Assembly: GCF_037392515.1 (NCBI RefSeq)
Contig: NC_090290.1
Location: 20,163,753-20,227,752, forward strand
Source: Haliotis asinina
Lineage: Eukaryota > Mollusca > Gastropoda > Lepetellida > Haliotidae
Reading direction: 5' to 3'
Length of the DNA stretch: 64,000 nucleotides
Below the pieces are notes generated by a model. That model was given only the letters and a program-made list of their open reading frames with translations, was not told the DNA's origin and did no database searches. Both the position numbers and the translations under genes were made by a program. This document shows, one piece after another, positions 1 to 9,506 of this stretch. Position 1 is the stretch's first letter. Each line of letters opens with the position of its first letter.

Positions 1-3000
1 CTTCTTTTGCATCAGATCACGGATATAAGATCTAATAACAGCTTTATAATCAGAGTATGGAATCAGAAGTGGTGTTACAGATTTGTTGAGTGCTGCCTTG
101 GCAGCAAGGTCAGCCAGTGTGTTACCAGAGATTCCAACATGGCTTGGTAACCAGCAAATGACGATGTCGTATTGCCCAGTAGCAAGATCATTATACAATT
201 CAACAATATCAGTTAAAAGTGGATGTTGAGAAGATACATTTTTGATAGCCTGAAGGCATGAAAGAGAGTCTGAATAAATGATGTACTGTTTATATTTTGG
301 GTGTTTTTTTATATATTTTAGGGCTGTTAATATGGCATGTGCTTCTGCTGTAAAAATGGAACTGCTGTCTGGTAATCTGGAAGATATTGTCCTGGATCCA
401 ATGACAGTGGCACAAGCAACTGCGCCACCATCCTTGGACCCATCTGTAAATAAGGATTTATACGTACTATAGTTACTTTTTAATTGATTATATGCTTGTT
501 TATATTGTAATTCATTAGTTTCTGATTTTTTGTATTTACTTAATGTAAGGTCAACTTGTGGTCTAACCAGTTGCCAAGGAGGTGAAGAAAACAAGCGAGA
601 AGGGGCTATATTTTCTAGTTCAATACCAGCAGCTGAGAGAAAAGGTTTTACTCTTAGTCCAAGAGGCGGAACAAGTGAAGGCTTTTTATTGTACAATTCT
701 CCATACGGGGGATTGAAGACACAATTATATGCAGGGTTGGACGTATTTGAATACAGTTTAGTGAGATACTGCAACGATAATTTAATACGGCGTTGATCAA
801 GGGAAGGTTCATCTGCTTCAACGTATAGACTGTCAATAGGGGAAGTTCGGAATGATCCGAGACAAAGTCTTAGCCCTTGATGATGGATAGAATCAAGTAT
901 TTTGAGGTTGCTTTTACAGGCTCCACCATAAACAATGGAACCGTAATCCAGTTTAGAACGGATGAGTGATCTGTATAAATGTAGGAGGGTTGATTGGTCT
1001 CCTCCCCACTTTGTATTTGAAACGACTTTCAACAAATCAAGCGCCTTCAAGCATTTGGTTTTTAGGTATTTAATATGTGGCAGAAAGGTTAAGTGTGAGT
1101 CAAAGATAAGACCAAGGAACTTAGCTTCCTTGACAACTTTGATGGGTGCACCATTTAAAGACAAGTTAGGGTCTTTATGAGGTTTGTATTTTCGGCAAAA
1201 GTGAATGCAATTTGTCTTAGATTGAGAAAATTTAAACCCATTCTCAAGGCACCATTTATGAATTTTGTTGAGACACATTTGTAACTGTCTCTCAATGGCT
1301 CGCATGTTTTTGCCACGACAAGAAATATTAAAGTCATCCACGAAAAGGGAACCATTGATTGAATCTGTTAAAACATTTGAAAGACTATTTATTTTAATAC
1401 TGAATAAAGTGACAGACAAAATACTGCCTTGTGGGACACCCTGGTCCTGCTTATAATAATCAGACAGGGTAGAACCCACACGCACTTGAAATTGCCTGTC
1501 AGTTAAAAACTCAGCTATAAACTCAGGCAAACGGCCCCGTAAACCAAAATCATGTAAATCTCTTAAAATACCGTACTTCCATGTTGTGTCATAAGCTTTT
1601 TCCAAATCAAAAAATATTGACACAGAATGCTCCTTGTGAAGAAGGGCATTTTTAACAAAGGACTCCAATCGGACTAAATGGTCAATGGTACTGCGATTTT
1701 TACGAAAACCACATTGAATATTAGTGATTAAATTGTTAGATTCTAGGTACCAAGTTAATCTGTTATTGACCATGCGCTCCATGGTTTTGCAAACACAGCT
1801 AGTCAAGGAAATGGGTCTATAGTTGGATGGATCTGTATGATCACGTCCAGGTTTAGGTATGGGCACAACTATAGCATCACGCCAAGAGGAAGGAAATGTA
1901 CGCGATATCCAAATTTCATCGAAAATATTCAATAGTGTCTCTAAACAGGAGTTAGGTAAGTGTTTCAGGAGCTGATAATGTATGTTATCAGCTCCTGTTG
2001 CAGTATCGTGAGCTTGTTCAAGGGCAGTATGAAGCTCATGGATGGAAAAGAGTTCGTTATAGTCTTCCCCATTATCAGAATGAAAATTAATTCGTTTCTT
2101 TTCCTGCAGTTTTTGGTATTTTTGAAATTGAGGAACGTAGTTTGATGAAGAAGAATGTTTAGCAAGTGTTTCACCCAGTTTATTTGCGATATCAGATTTA
2201 TCTGTTAATACCTGATCTCCAGTTTTGAGATGATGTATGCTTGATTTGTTACCCTTACCTTTAATTCTCTGGATCATGTTCCATACTTTAGACATTGGCG
2301 TACGTGAAGTGATTTTCGAAACGTAGTTTTGCCACGACTGGCGCTTATTGTGCTTGAAGGTACGCCGTGCTTTAGCATTTAAGATTTTATATTTATTCAA
2401 ATTATGAACCATTGGGTGGCGACGGAAATAGTGTTCAGCCTTTTTCCGTGCCTTTCGAGCTTGTTTGCAGTCATTATTAAACCACGGTTTACGTATATGT
2501 GGATTGGTAGAGGACTTAGGAATACATTCATCGGCAATTTTGTTTAGTTCATCAGAGAATAATTGCACAGAATCAGGAGCACCAACAAAACGAGCAGGAT
2601 TCAGTTTGTCAGTACATAGTAATTCAAATAAAGGCCAGTTAGCTTTGCTGAAGTTCCATCGTGATGATGGAGGAATATCAGCCGGGATTGATGGTTTAAG
2701 AATGGTTGGAAAATGATCGCTGCCGCACAGGTCACTATGGACAGACCATTCAAATTCATTTAACAGATCTGCATCAGTGAGGGACAAGTCAAGAGATGAA
2801 TATGTGCCCGTACCAGGATGCAAATATGTTTTCGAAGTATCATTAAATATACACAGATCGTTGTTGGAAAGAAAATCTTCCAGTATCTTTCCAGTTTGGT
2901 TTGTGTCAGAACTACCCCAAAGTGGATTATGACCGTTTAAGTCACCCATAATGATACATGGCTTCGGCAGTTGGTCATAGAGCGCCTGAAGATCAGTTTG

Positions 3001-3345
3001 GTGAAGATGAGTAGATGGTGGTATATATAGGGAGCATAATGTAAAAACAATGCTCAAAGTCAATCTCACAGCGACGGCCTGAAGTGTTGTATTGAGGGGA
3101 ACAGGGCTGTGAATGACACCCTGTCGCACCAAAATGGAAGATCCCCCAGTAGCCCTAAATCCTGGAGGAGAAAAGAAGTTATATGAAGCATACTGCCGTA
3201 TATCAAATTGATCTGTTGCTTTAAAATAAGTTTCCTGTAAACAAAATGCCGATGGTTTGAAATCCTGTATTAGTAGTTGCAAATCATTAAAATTATTCTT
3301 TAGTCCTCTACAATTCCATTGAACAATGGTGTCTAAACTACTCAT
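1..3345 (-). CDS. LINE copy 1 ORF2: endonuclease-reverse transcriptase-RNase H (C-terminus outside window)
   Basis: Open for all 1,115 codons visible. APE-type endonuclease: WNCRG near residue 10, [13 protein letters not shown] at 133, SDHFP at 210. Reverse transcriptase: FFDLEKAYDTTW, GVPQGSILS and catalytic FVDD at 668-671 (the usual Y/F-x-DD box). RNase H: TDGSKDGG (Asp 968), TAEAHA (Glu 1001), YSDSL (Asp 1026), and [10 protein letters not shown]. All visible catalytic residues are present. It starts at the ATG overlapping the ORF1 stop. Makes cDNA at a nicked target site in the nucleus. Confidence 0.9.
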   Translation of the reverse strand, partial: MSSLDTIVQWNCRGLKNNFNDLQLLIQDFKPSAFCLQETYFKATDQFDIRQYASYNFFSPPGFRATGGSSILVRQGVIHSPVPLNTTLQAVAVRLTLSIVFTLCSLYIPPSTHLHQTDLQALYDQLPKPCIIMGDLNGHNPLWGSSDTNQTGKILEDFLSNNDLCIFNDTSKTYLHPGTGTYSSLDLSLTDADLLNEFEWSVHSDLCGSDHFPTILKPSIPADIPPSSRWNFSKANWPLFELLCTDKLNPARFVGAPDSVQLFSDELNKIADECIPKSSTNPHIRKPWFNNDCKQARKARKKAEHYFRRHPMVHNLNKYKILNAKARRTFKHNKRQSWQNYVSKITSRTPMSKVWNMIQRIKGKGNKSSIHHLKTGDQVLTDKSDIANKLGETLAKHSSSSNYVPQFQKYQKLQEKKRINFHSDNGEDYNELFSIHELHTALEQAHDTATGADNIHYQLLKHLPNSCLETLLNIFDEIWISRTFPSSWRDAIVVPIPKPGRDHTDPSNYRPISLTSCVCKTMERMVNNRLTWYLESNNLITNIQCGFRKNRSTIDHLVRLESFVKNALLHKEHSVSIFFDLEKAYDTTWKYGILRDLHDFGLRGRLPEFIAEFLTDRQFQVRVGSTLSDYYKQDQGVPQGSILSVTLFSIKINSLSNVLTDSINGSLFVDDFNISCRGKNMRAIERQLQMCLNKIHKWCLENGFKFSQSKTNCIHFCRKYKPHKDPNLSLNGAPIKVVKEAKFLGLIFDSHLTFLPHIKYLKTKCLKALDLLKVVSNTKWGGDQSTLLHLYRSLIRSKLDYGSIVYGGACKSNLKILDSIHHQGLRLCLGSFRTSPIDSLYVEADEPSLDQRRIKLSLQYLTKLYSNTSNPAYNCVFNPPYGELYNKKPSLVPPLGLRVKPFLSAAGIELENIAPSRLFSSPPWQLVRPQVDLTLSKYKKSETNELQYKQAYNQLKSNYSTYKSLFTDGSKDGGAVACATVIGSRTISSRLPDSSSIFTAEAHAILTALKYIKKHPKYKQYIIYSDSLSCLQAIKNVSSQHPLLTDIVELYNDLATGQYDIVICWLPSHVGISGNTLADLAAKAALNKSVTPLLIPYSDYKAVIRSYIRDLMQKK

Positions 3346-4616
3346 GGAGGCTCAATCGGAGTTCGTGAGTTGGTGTGGGGTCTACTCCCACAGACTGGGG
3401 GAGATGGGGTGACCTCCATCTCCAAAGGATCAAATTGATTTTGAACCTGTATGGGGGACGACTGAGAGGAAGGTACCTCCAAGTGTTGGATGGTTCTGGT
3501 TCTTCTCGATTGCTTCTTTTCCTTTTGCACATTTTTAGATGATTTATGTTGTATTTTCGATGTACATTCTGTTACAGACACAGGATCAGCTGAAGGAGTC
3601 GATGTGATAGAATCTGTCTGAGAGGCCGATGTTGAAGTATTGGATTCGACCATTTGAGAGGTCTCATCTGTGTCACCTATTGTAAGTTGTTTGTGTACCC
3701 ACGATATTGACGTTTGGCACGACGCAGATCTCATGGGAGGTTTAGAAGTAGTGGCACGTGATGAAACTGCATCAGAATATGACACTGATGAAGTGGTTGA
3801 AATAGCTACCAATTTTCTAGCTTCAGCATATGAAATATTGCTGGTGTATTTGATATTTTGGATTTTATTTTCAAGTTCATAAGAAGGGCAAGATTTGGAT
3901 GAAGCCAAGTGATCACCATTGCAGTTGGCACACTTGATGACATTTGTGCACTCAGAGAGTTCATGTGCATCACCACAACGAGAACATATCGTCTTGTTAC
4001 GACAGAACTTGGCCCCATGACCAAACTTTTGGCATTTAAAGCATCGGAGTGGAGATGGTACATACACCTCAACTCCGATATTAAAGTATCCAGCTTTAAC
4101 ATATTTTGGAAGTGAAGAAAGTGAAAACGTAAACAGGTAAGTGTTCAGCTTCATGATTGTGCCATCATCTTTCTTTTTAGTAAAACGCTTTACTCCGATT
4201 ACTCCCTGGCTTTTTAGTTCATTGACAATGTCATCTTCATTCATGTCATAAAGGCAACGTGCCCTGTCTCTGACCATACCTCTACAGGAATTCAGAGTTC
4301 TATGCACTGAGACAACAACAGGTGTATTCACAAACTGTTTTAGTTTCAACAGATTGTCCGATTGTTGTCTCCGTGCACATTCCACTAAAAGCGAACCATT
4401 TCGGAGACGTGTAACGTCCTTCACTTCTCCACAGACACCTTGAATGCCTTTAGATATTGCAAAGGGGTTAAGTTTCAACGGAATATCGTTTGGAGATGAG
4501 ATAACTATGAACCTCGGCCACGTGTCAACAATATCAGAAGATCCTTCATCAGATGATATAGACTCCACATATCGACGTTTATGTTTGGATGAACCAGATG
4601 GAATAGAAAGTGCCAT
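3342..4616 (-). CDS. LINE copy 1 ORF1: gag-like nucleic-acid-binding protein
   Basis: 424 residues from the ATG at 4616 (MALSIPSG). The frame is open further upstream but without an ATG. Three zinc knuckles: residues 192-205 (CX2CX4HX4C), 211-223 (CX2CX3HX4C) and 229-243 (CX2CX3HX5C). The serine-rich C-terminus is low complexity. ORF1 proteins of this type coat the element RNA and assist target-primed reverse transcription. The stop TGA overlaps the ORF2 start in ATGA. Confidence 0.85.
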   Translation of the reverse strand: MALSIPSGSSKHKRRYVESISSDEGSSDIVDTWPRFIVISSPNDIPLKLNPFAISKGIQGVCGEVKDVTRLRNGSLLVECARRQQSDNLLKLKQFVNTPVVVSVHRTLNSCRGMVRDRARCLYDMNEDDIVNELKSQGVIGVKRFTKKKDDGTIMKLNTYLFTFSLSSLPKYVKAGYFNIGVEVYVPSPLRCFKCQKFGHGAKFCRNKTICSRCGDAHELSECTNVIKCANCNGDHLASSKSCPSYELENKIQNIKYTSNISYAEARKLVAISTTSSVSYSDAVSSRATTSKPPMRSASCQTSISWVHKQLTIGDTDETSQMVESNTSTSASQTDSITSTPSADPVSVTECTSKIQHKSSKNVQKEKKQSRRTRTIQHLEVPSSQSSPIQVQNQFDPLEMEVTPSPPVCGSRPHTNSRTPIEPP

Positions 4617-5254
4617 GGTGTAGGAAAAGCGTTCGACATCCCTGCTCCCCACCCACCATGGAGTGTCAACGAGGACGGTGAAACAGCGGAAACCAGTCTG
4701 TACCACCAGGGCTACAGGGATGTTATACTCCAGCTAATAAAAACTTGAAAAGCTATGGAATCAAACAGAAGAATGCCAGGTTGGTTCGCCCTTCACACCT
4801 TTCTGGAGAAACACAGAATTCAGAGGTCTTTATTGCCAGATTGGCCCATGAGCCACCGCCTTCTGGCATAGGACTCTAGGCAATTGGAAGAGAACAGGCC
4901 ATGGATGATTTTCATTCAAATCAGTCACAATAATTTTCACATTTGTCTGTTTCAAAATTAATGTGTCCATGCTCAGTGCATGACGTGACCAGCCGATTGA
5001 TAGAATCGGGCCGATTCTACCACCCGTCTAGGTGAAGTAAGGGCCAAAGTGGTGTGTTGAGCAAAAGGAACACGTCCCAGGCTCCCAGTGCCCTCAACCA
5101 CCAGACTACCGTCCTCCACCGACACGGGACGCAACCCACGGCAAACAGGTTGCCCAATTTGGTCGCCTCTTACGACCAGCAATGGGGTGCTGTGGACACA
5201 TTCTGTCCCGGGTCCACACGGGACGATAGTGTCGATCTGCATATAGCCAAGTAA

Positions 5255-5506
5255 GAACGTTTCAAAGGAGGATCGTATCTGGACTTGCCACCGTACTACA
5301 AGAAAAAGCAAGCCATGGTCAACATCAAAACCAAAGGCAACGATTGCCTGGTGGTGATGATCAGATCCGCGATGTTTCTGACCGAATCGCATTTGGACAG
5401 ACTTTCCAGCTATTCCGAAAATGACAGGCACGACTGGGATTGCATAGACGAATCCATTCCCACCTCCCAGATACCCAAAATAAAAAAAGCCAGAACCACT
5501 GCATAG
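5255..5506 (+). pseudogene. Fragment resembling the N-terminal module of Polinton-type polymerase proteins
   Basis: Plus-strand frame with LPPYYKKKQAMVNIKTKGND and later SQIPKIKK, resembling the 'Y-xxKKAxINIKNxDxxCFxW...IPKFEKxN' segment of Polinton/Maverick and related virus-like polymerase genes. The usual tryptophan after the cysteine is lost. It ends in a stop and has no start, so it is a fragment. It abuts the truncated 5' end of LINE copy 1. Identified by memory of the motif only. Confidence 0.4.
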
Positions 5507-7080
5507 CTTGAAAGCCCTCTTAAAAAAGTCGACACTGTCACTCCTTCCTCGGACAACAGTTTTACGCACAAAAACGCACGAACATGAAGCGTGTGAGTTC
5601 GGTTACGCTGCTGTCTAATACGATGGATGAACGAATGCTCCCATCATCTACCGAGGTCCCGGCGCGGTCGAAATGTTTGTAACGTACATACAACATAAGG
5701 AGAAAAAATCAGGGATGAGTTGTCACATACCGCTCCCATGCGCATGACAGAGGAGTGAGTCAGTGAGTTATATTTAACGTCACATCGGCAATATTTCAGG
5801 CACATCGTGACGAGAACATTTAACACTGAAATGAAATATATGGGTATTATAAAAACCTGTCGACAAAGGAGAATAACACAACTAGAATATCACTATTAGC
5901 ATTAAAACTAAAGTGGAAAAATAATATCACTATTTGGACAATACAATATAAAGACTATAGATGTCAACACCCGTGAGATAGGAGGATAAAATCGCTCAGC
6001 TCGTGCAGCCTCGTGCCAACGTTCTGATAGATTTGTAAGGCATCGAACACGTTTTATATCGATATGTGACTGGAATTACGATTCCACTTAATAATGTGTA
6101 AGCACTGGGCATTGGAAAACATAATTCTGTGTAACCGTTACGTCTTTGTGTGGCATTTTAGAAGCTAGAATGAACAAAGTACAAAACATTCATGAAAAAC
6201 GACTTCTTTATTACTAGTGCGACGTATAGACAGCAATTCTTGTACAGTTGTCAAGCAGAAATGTAACATACAGTGGTGTCAAAGTATATATATTAAGTGT
6301 AACAAAGAAAACACCAACAATTTAACGGGCACAACAGGTTGGACATAGCGGTGATGAAGCCAGTGGGTAAAGAATGGGAAATGACATAGAAGCCAGAGTG
6401 TACAAGCACGTGTACGTGTACAAATGAAAAGGGGTGATGTTTAACAAGGCGGATATGTTTATAAAGCTGGTTGGGCTTGCTGGAGGAGTGTATAATAAAC
6501 TGATGGAATTAATAGAGAGAATTCTTTATTGCAACTTGTCACACCCTACTACAGAGTCCGGCCTCTTTAGGCCTATGAGACATGGTAAAAACAAGGATGA
6601 AAACCACTGTAATATAAAAAATTAAAATGGCACATTCTTGTAACATCCTTGATCTCGGCTGATGGTACCTAGCCTACCAAAGGAATTTTGGAATCCAAAT
6701 GTGTACAATCTATAGTGCGTATCTCATCTCTGATAGCTGAAAACACATTTTCACTCGTTGCTTCGCAAAAAAACAGGACTTGCGACTTCACCGAACGTAT
6801 TTGACAAACGATATGGGATAGTCATGTTGAGATTATAACATACGAAGATTCGCCATATCTATATTTAAAGCCGAAATTAAAATGGCCAGCAAATCAGCTA
6901 GAGTCAATTAATTATGTGCATTAAAACCCATCAAAGAGCTGAGCGCAGATAGATTCACCCTTTTCGATGATATATTCTTGTACCCCTTTAAAATATGGCA
7001 CCAAACATTGAGGAATTCCTTTAATAAATAATAGCTCCCTTTACCCGAACAGCCTTAAATATATATCGATACATGAAACA
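5507..7080. other. Non-coding stretch downstream of gene A 3' end, no gene seen
   Basis: AT-rich. Holds one LINE/SINE 3' tail on the minus strand at about 5752-5830 (gtgagtcagtgagttatatttaacgtcacatcggcaatatt in part). Otherwise I see no coding or RNA feature. Confidence 0.5.
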
Positions 7081-7095
7081 TCTACTTCATACCCG

Positions 7096-7240
7096 GGACG
7101 ACCCGTGAAGGTCCCGGGGTAGAATAGGCCTTCAGCAACCCATGCTTGCCATAAAAGGCGACTCAGCTTGTCGTAAGAGGCGACTAACGGGATCGGGTGG
7201 TCAGGCTCGCTGACTTGGTTGACGCGTGTCATCGGTTCCC
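7096..7240 (+). repeat. SINE family A, 5' half
   Basis: Begins gacccgtgaaggtcccggggtagaat and runs through the tRNA-like region (tggtcaggctcgctgacttgg ... atcggttccca), then stops. Same as the 5' half of the full copy at 12712-12967. Confidence 0.7.
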
Positions 7241-7549
7241 AACATGATTTACATGATTTAGTTATCAGCACATATTTAAGGTTACCTCGGCACAAGTACG
7301 TCATTAATTACTTTATTTTAACACCGTGTCTCAGTTTCCTATGTTTAATACTGGGCTAGCTGCATGTTAACAGGATTTAGTTATCAGCCCTGTAAGATCA
7401 TTTGATGTCAGATAGAATCTAGGATACATTCAACGGCACAACCAAATTTACATATGTACATATCATTATTATGTCATTTGTATATGTTTTTAGTGTCAAA
7501 CCTGGTAAAGATCTCTACAGTTATAGCAACTGTCACGTAATTATTGGAT

Positions 7550-7745
7550 GTTTTTAAAATTGACTGTATCCTTAAAGGGGGTTAAGGTATTTTATAATAT
7601 TTTCCTCCAGAGAGGATACGTAAATCCCAAAACATTCGACAAAAATGTTGATCTACCAAAATGTATAATTGTAGTATGCTTCTTGTTTACAGCAATCGGC
7701 AGCGACTGAACGGAGGGTGTAATTCCAGCTGGAAAGGCAATGGAA
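7550..7745 (+). repeat. LINE 3' UTR fragment
   Basis: Matches the 3' UTR of LINE copy 3 (gaggatacgtaaatcccaaaacattcga ... gagggtgtaa versus gaggggtacgtaagtcccgaaacatttga ... gagggtgtaa). Degenerate, no coding content. Confidence 0.55.
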
Positions 7746-7769
7746 AGGCAATGTTAGTCAACATGGCAG

Positions 7770-7905
7770 AATGAGTGAGTTTAGTTTTACGCCGCGCTCA
7801 GCAATGTTAAAGCAGTCAACGGCATCAGCATCGATCTGCGCAACTGGGGACCGATCACGTCTCAACCAAGTCAACGAGTCTGACCATCCGATTCATTTCT
7901 TACCA
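7770..7905 (-). repeat. SINE family A, degenerate copy
   Basis: Reads gagtgagtttagttttacgccgcgctcagcaatgtt then gcatcgatctgcgcaactggggaccgat and ends near the tRNA-like part. Internal deletion. The rest of 7906-8750 holds no feature I can support. Confidence 0.65.
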
Positions 7906-8059
7906 CAACCATAGTAACCTAGTATAACGTGATGGAAACTGATTGCTTTTAAATGGTTTGGCCATAGTTGAAATAAATGTATGCATTATTATTTGAAAGT
8001 CCAAACTATTCATATGTTAGAGCTGTATGAAAATGTACATCAAAATGTACTGTTGGTAT

Positions 8060-8065
8060 TTTATT
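8060..8065 (-). other. Candidate polyadenylation signal for gene A
   Basis: AATAAA on the minus strand about 690 bases past the gene A stop at 8759. I saw no nearer canonical hexamer. Tentative. Confidence 0.25.
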
Positions 8066-8758
8066 GATGCATTTTAAAGATGTAACGCGCTGGCAGGTTT
8101 CAGTACATATTTTGGTCCCACATCACTGGAAGCGAGGATAATACATGCATTTAAACAAACACCATATTAAGACCAATGAAATCGTCATAATTCCTACAAT
8201 AATCAAAAGAAATAAAGCTGTTCTGAGAGTCGATGGACCGCCCACAGCAATGAAACATTTCTACACTCACAATCAGGCTTTGATAATATATGTTGCAAAA
8301 AGGTGAGCTTATCATGTATATTAAGTGGGACCAGTCTCAAATATTTTTTTAAGAAAAGAAGGCGAGCGTCACTTTGTATATATGACCGAAACAATTGTGA
8401 GATTTATCGGAGTCAATCAGTTTTGATATGATATGATAACAATGATTATTATGAGTGTGCAATGAAACTTGCACTTCCTTGTCAACATAATTGATTGCAA
8501 TCACTCGAGGGATGACGTGTAATTCACGTGAGTACAAAAAAACCCACCAAAACATGTGTTATGCCAGATCATTGTCAAAACATAATAGTCTGCAGTGATC
8601 TATGGACCTTCTTGACAACCGTCAAACTGGCAACTGTTTTCAGCACGTGCCACGTGCGTTGTGTTTTTGGATAGTGATAAAGAGAAATGGTGGTGCGTTC
8701 ATAAGATGTCTGTCCTTGAAAAGTTTCCAAAGGTCGGAGAAGCTTGCTGCCATCACAG

Positions 8759-8894
8759 CTAATTAAGGTAGTAATACGAATCATCATGGGCTGGGCTCAG
8801 GCCAAAGGACTCCTCCAGTTTCCCCACAACATCCGCAAACGTAGGACGCGCTTCAGGACGCAGCACCCAGCAGCTGACCATCATGCTGTAATGG
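8759..8894 (-). CDS. Gene A last exon: kinase subdomain XI and C-terminus
   Basis: Encodes [20 protein letters not shown] (CW-x6-RP-xF of helix I) and ends DDSYYYLN then TAG. The tail keeps three consecutive tyrosines, as in gene B. The final Y-L-N fits the YxN pattern bound by Grb2-type SH2 domains, which is only suggestive. Confidence 0.9.
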
Positions 8895-9444
8895 CTGGAA
8901 ACAATGACCAAAATAAGAAACGCAAGACCAGTCCAGGTAGATATATGCAGCTCTAATTCATCCATCCATCCAACGGTGGTTTTAGTACATTTACATATAA
9001 ATAACAAACCAAGGAAATTGAAGTAATTCTTTGAAAGGACATAACATATCGTTTCACGAATTACATTTGAGTTTGTGTGTCAGTTCAAGAAGGGCTTGCA
9101 CCTCTTTGGAAGTTAAAACTCGCATCGCCTTCACTCATTACACACATCAGACATTGCTACTAGCGTTGTCATCAAATACTCACATATCCTCAGAATACTC
9201 AGGTCTGGGGAGTCGGTAACCGTCCTTGATTTTGGTAGGAATATCTCTGCTCCTAAGGTCAGGATATGGCGTCTGACCTGATATTGATAAGAATTATTAA
9301 AACCCCAAGGACATTGATGAATCATTCATTTGCTCATTCCAAAGTTGTTTCTGATCATTCATTAACAATTGTATTCATAGGAGTTTTGTGTTTTAGTAAG
9401 CACATGTATCCTTACATACGTTGTTATGTAAAACAACACAAACA

Positions 9445-9506
<62 letters not shown>

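Larger units (their letters stand above)
1..5230 (-). mobile_element. Non-LTR retrotransposon copy 1 (I/Nimbus-like, RNase H-bearing), runs off left edge
   Basis: Minus-strand LINE with 5' UTR, gag-like ORF1 and an EN-RT-RNase H ORF2. The GC-rich 5' module shared with copies 2 and 3 occupies about 4978-5230. Here it is interrupted by an extra piece around 5160-5195, and the ribozyme-like first 60 bases are absent, so the 5' end is truncated or rearranged. The 3' end and UTR lie outside the window. The presence of RNase H and a triple-CCHC ORF1 fits the I group of non-LTR elements, of which Nimbus from a freshwater snail is a known molluscan member. Confidence 0.85.

Noticed and set aside
3338..3532. 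Short open frames overlapping LINE copy 1 on both strands (for example 530-796 plus, 2465-2716 plus, 3806-4102 minus)
   Set aside because: They are shadows of ORF1 and ORF2, whose frames carry all the recognisable domains.
4973..5569. 198-codon minus-strand open frame upstream of LINE ORF1
   Set aside because: It crosses the junction between the LINE 5' module and a foreign fragment on the other strand and lacks an obvious domain. A GC-rich untranslated region explains its openness.
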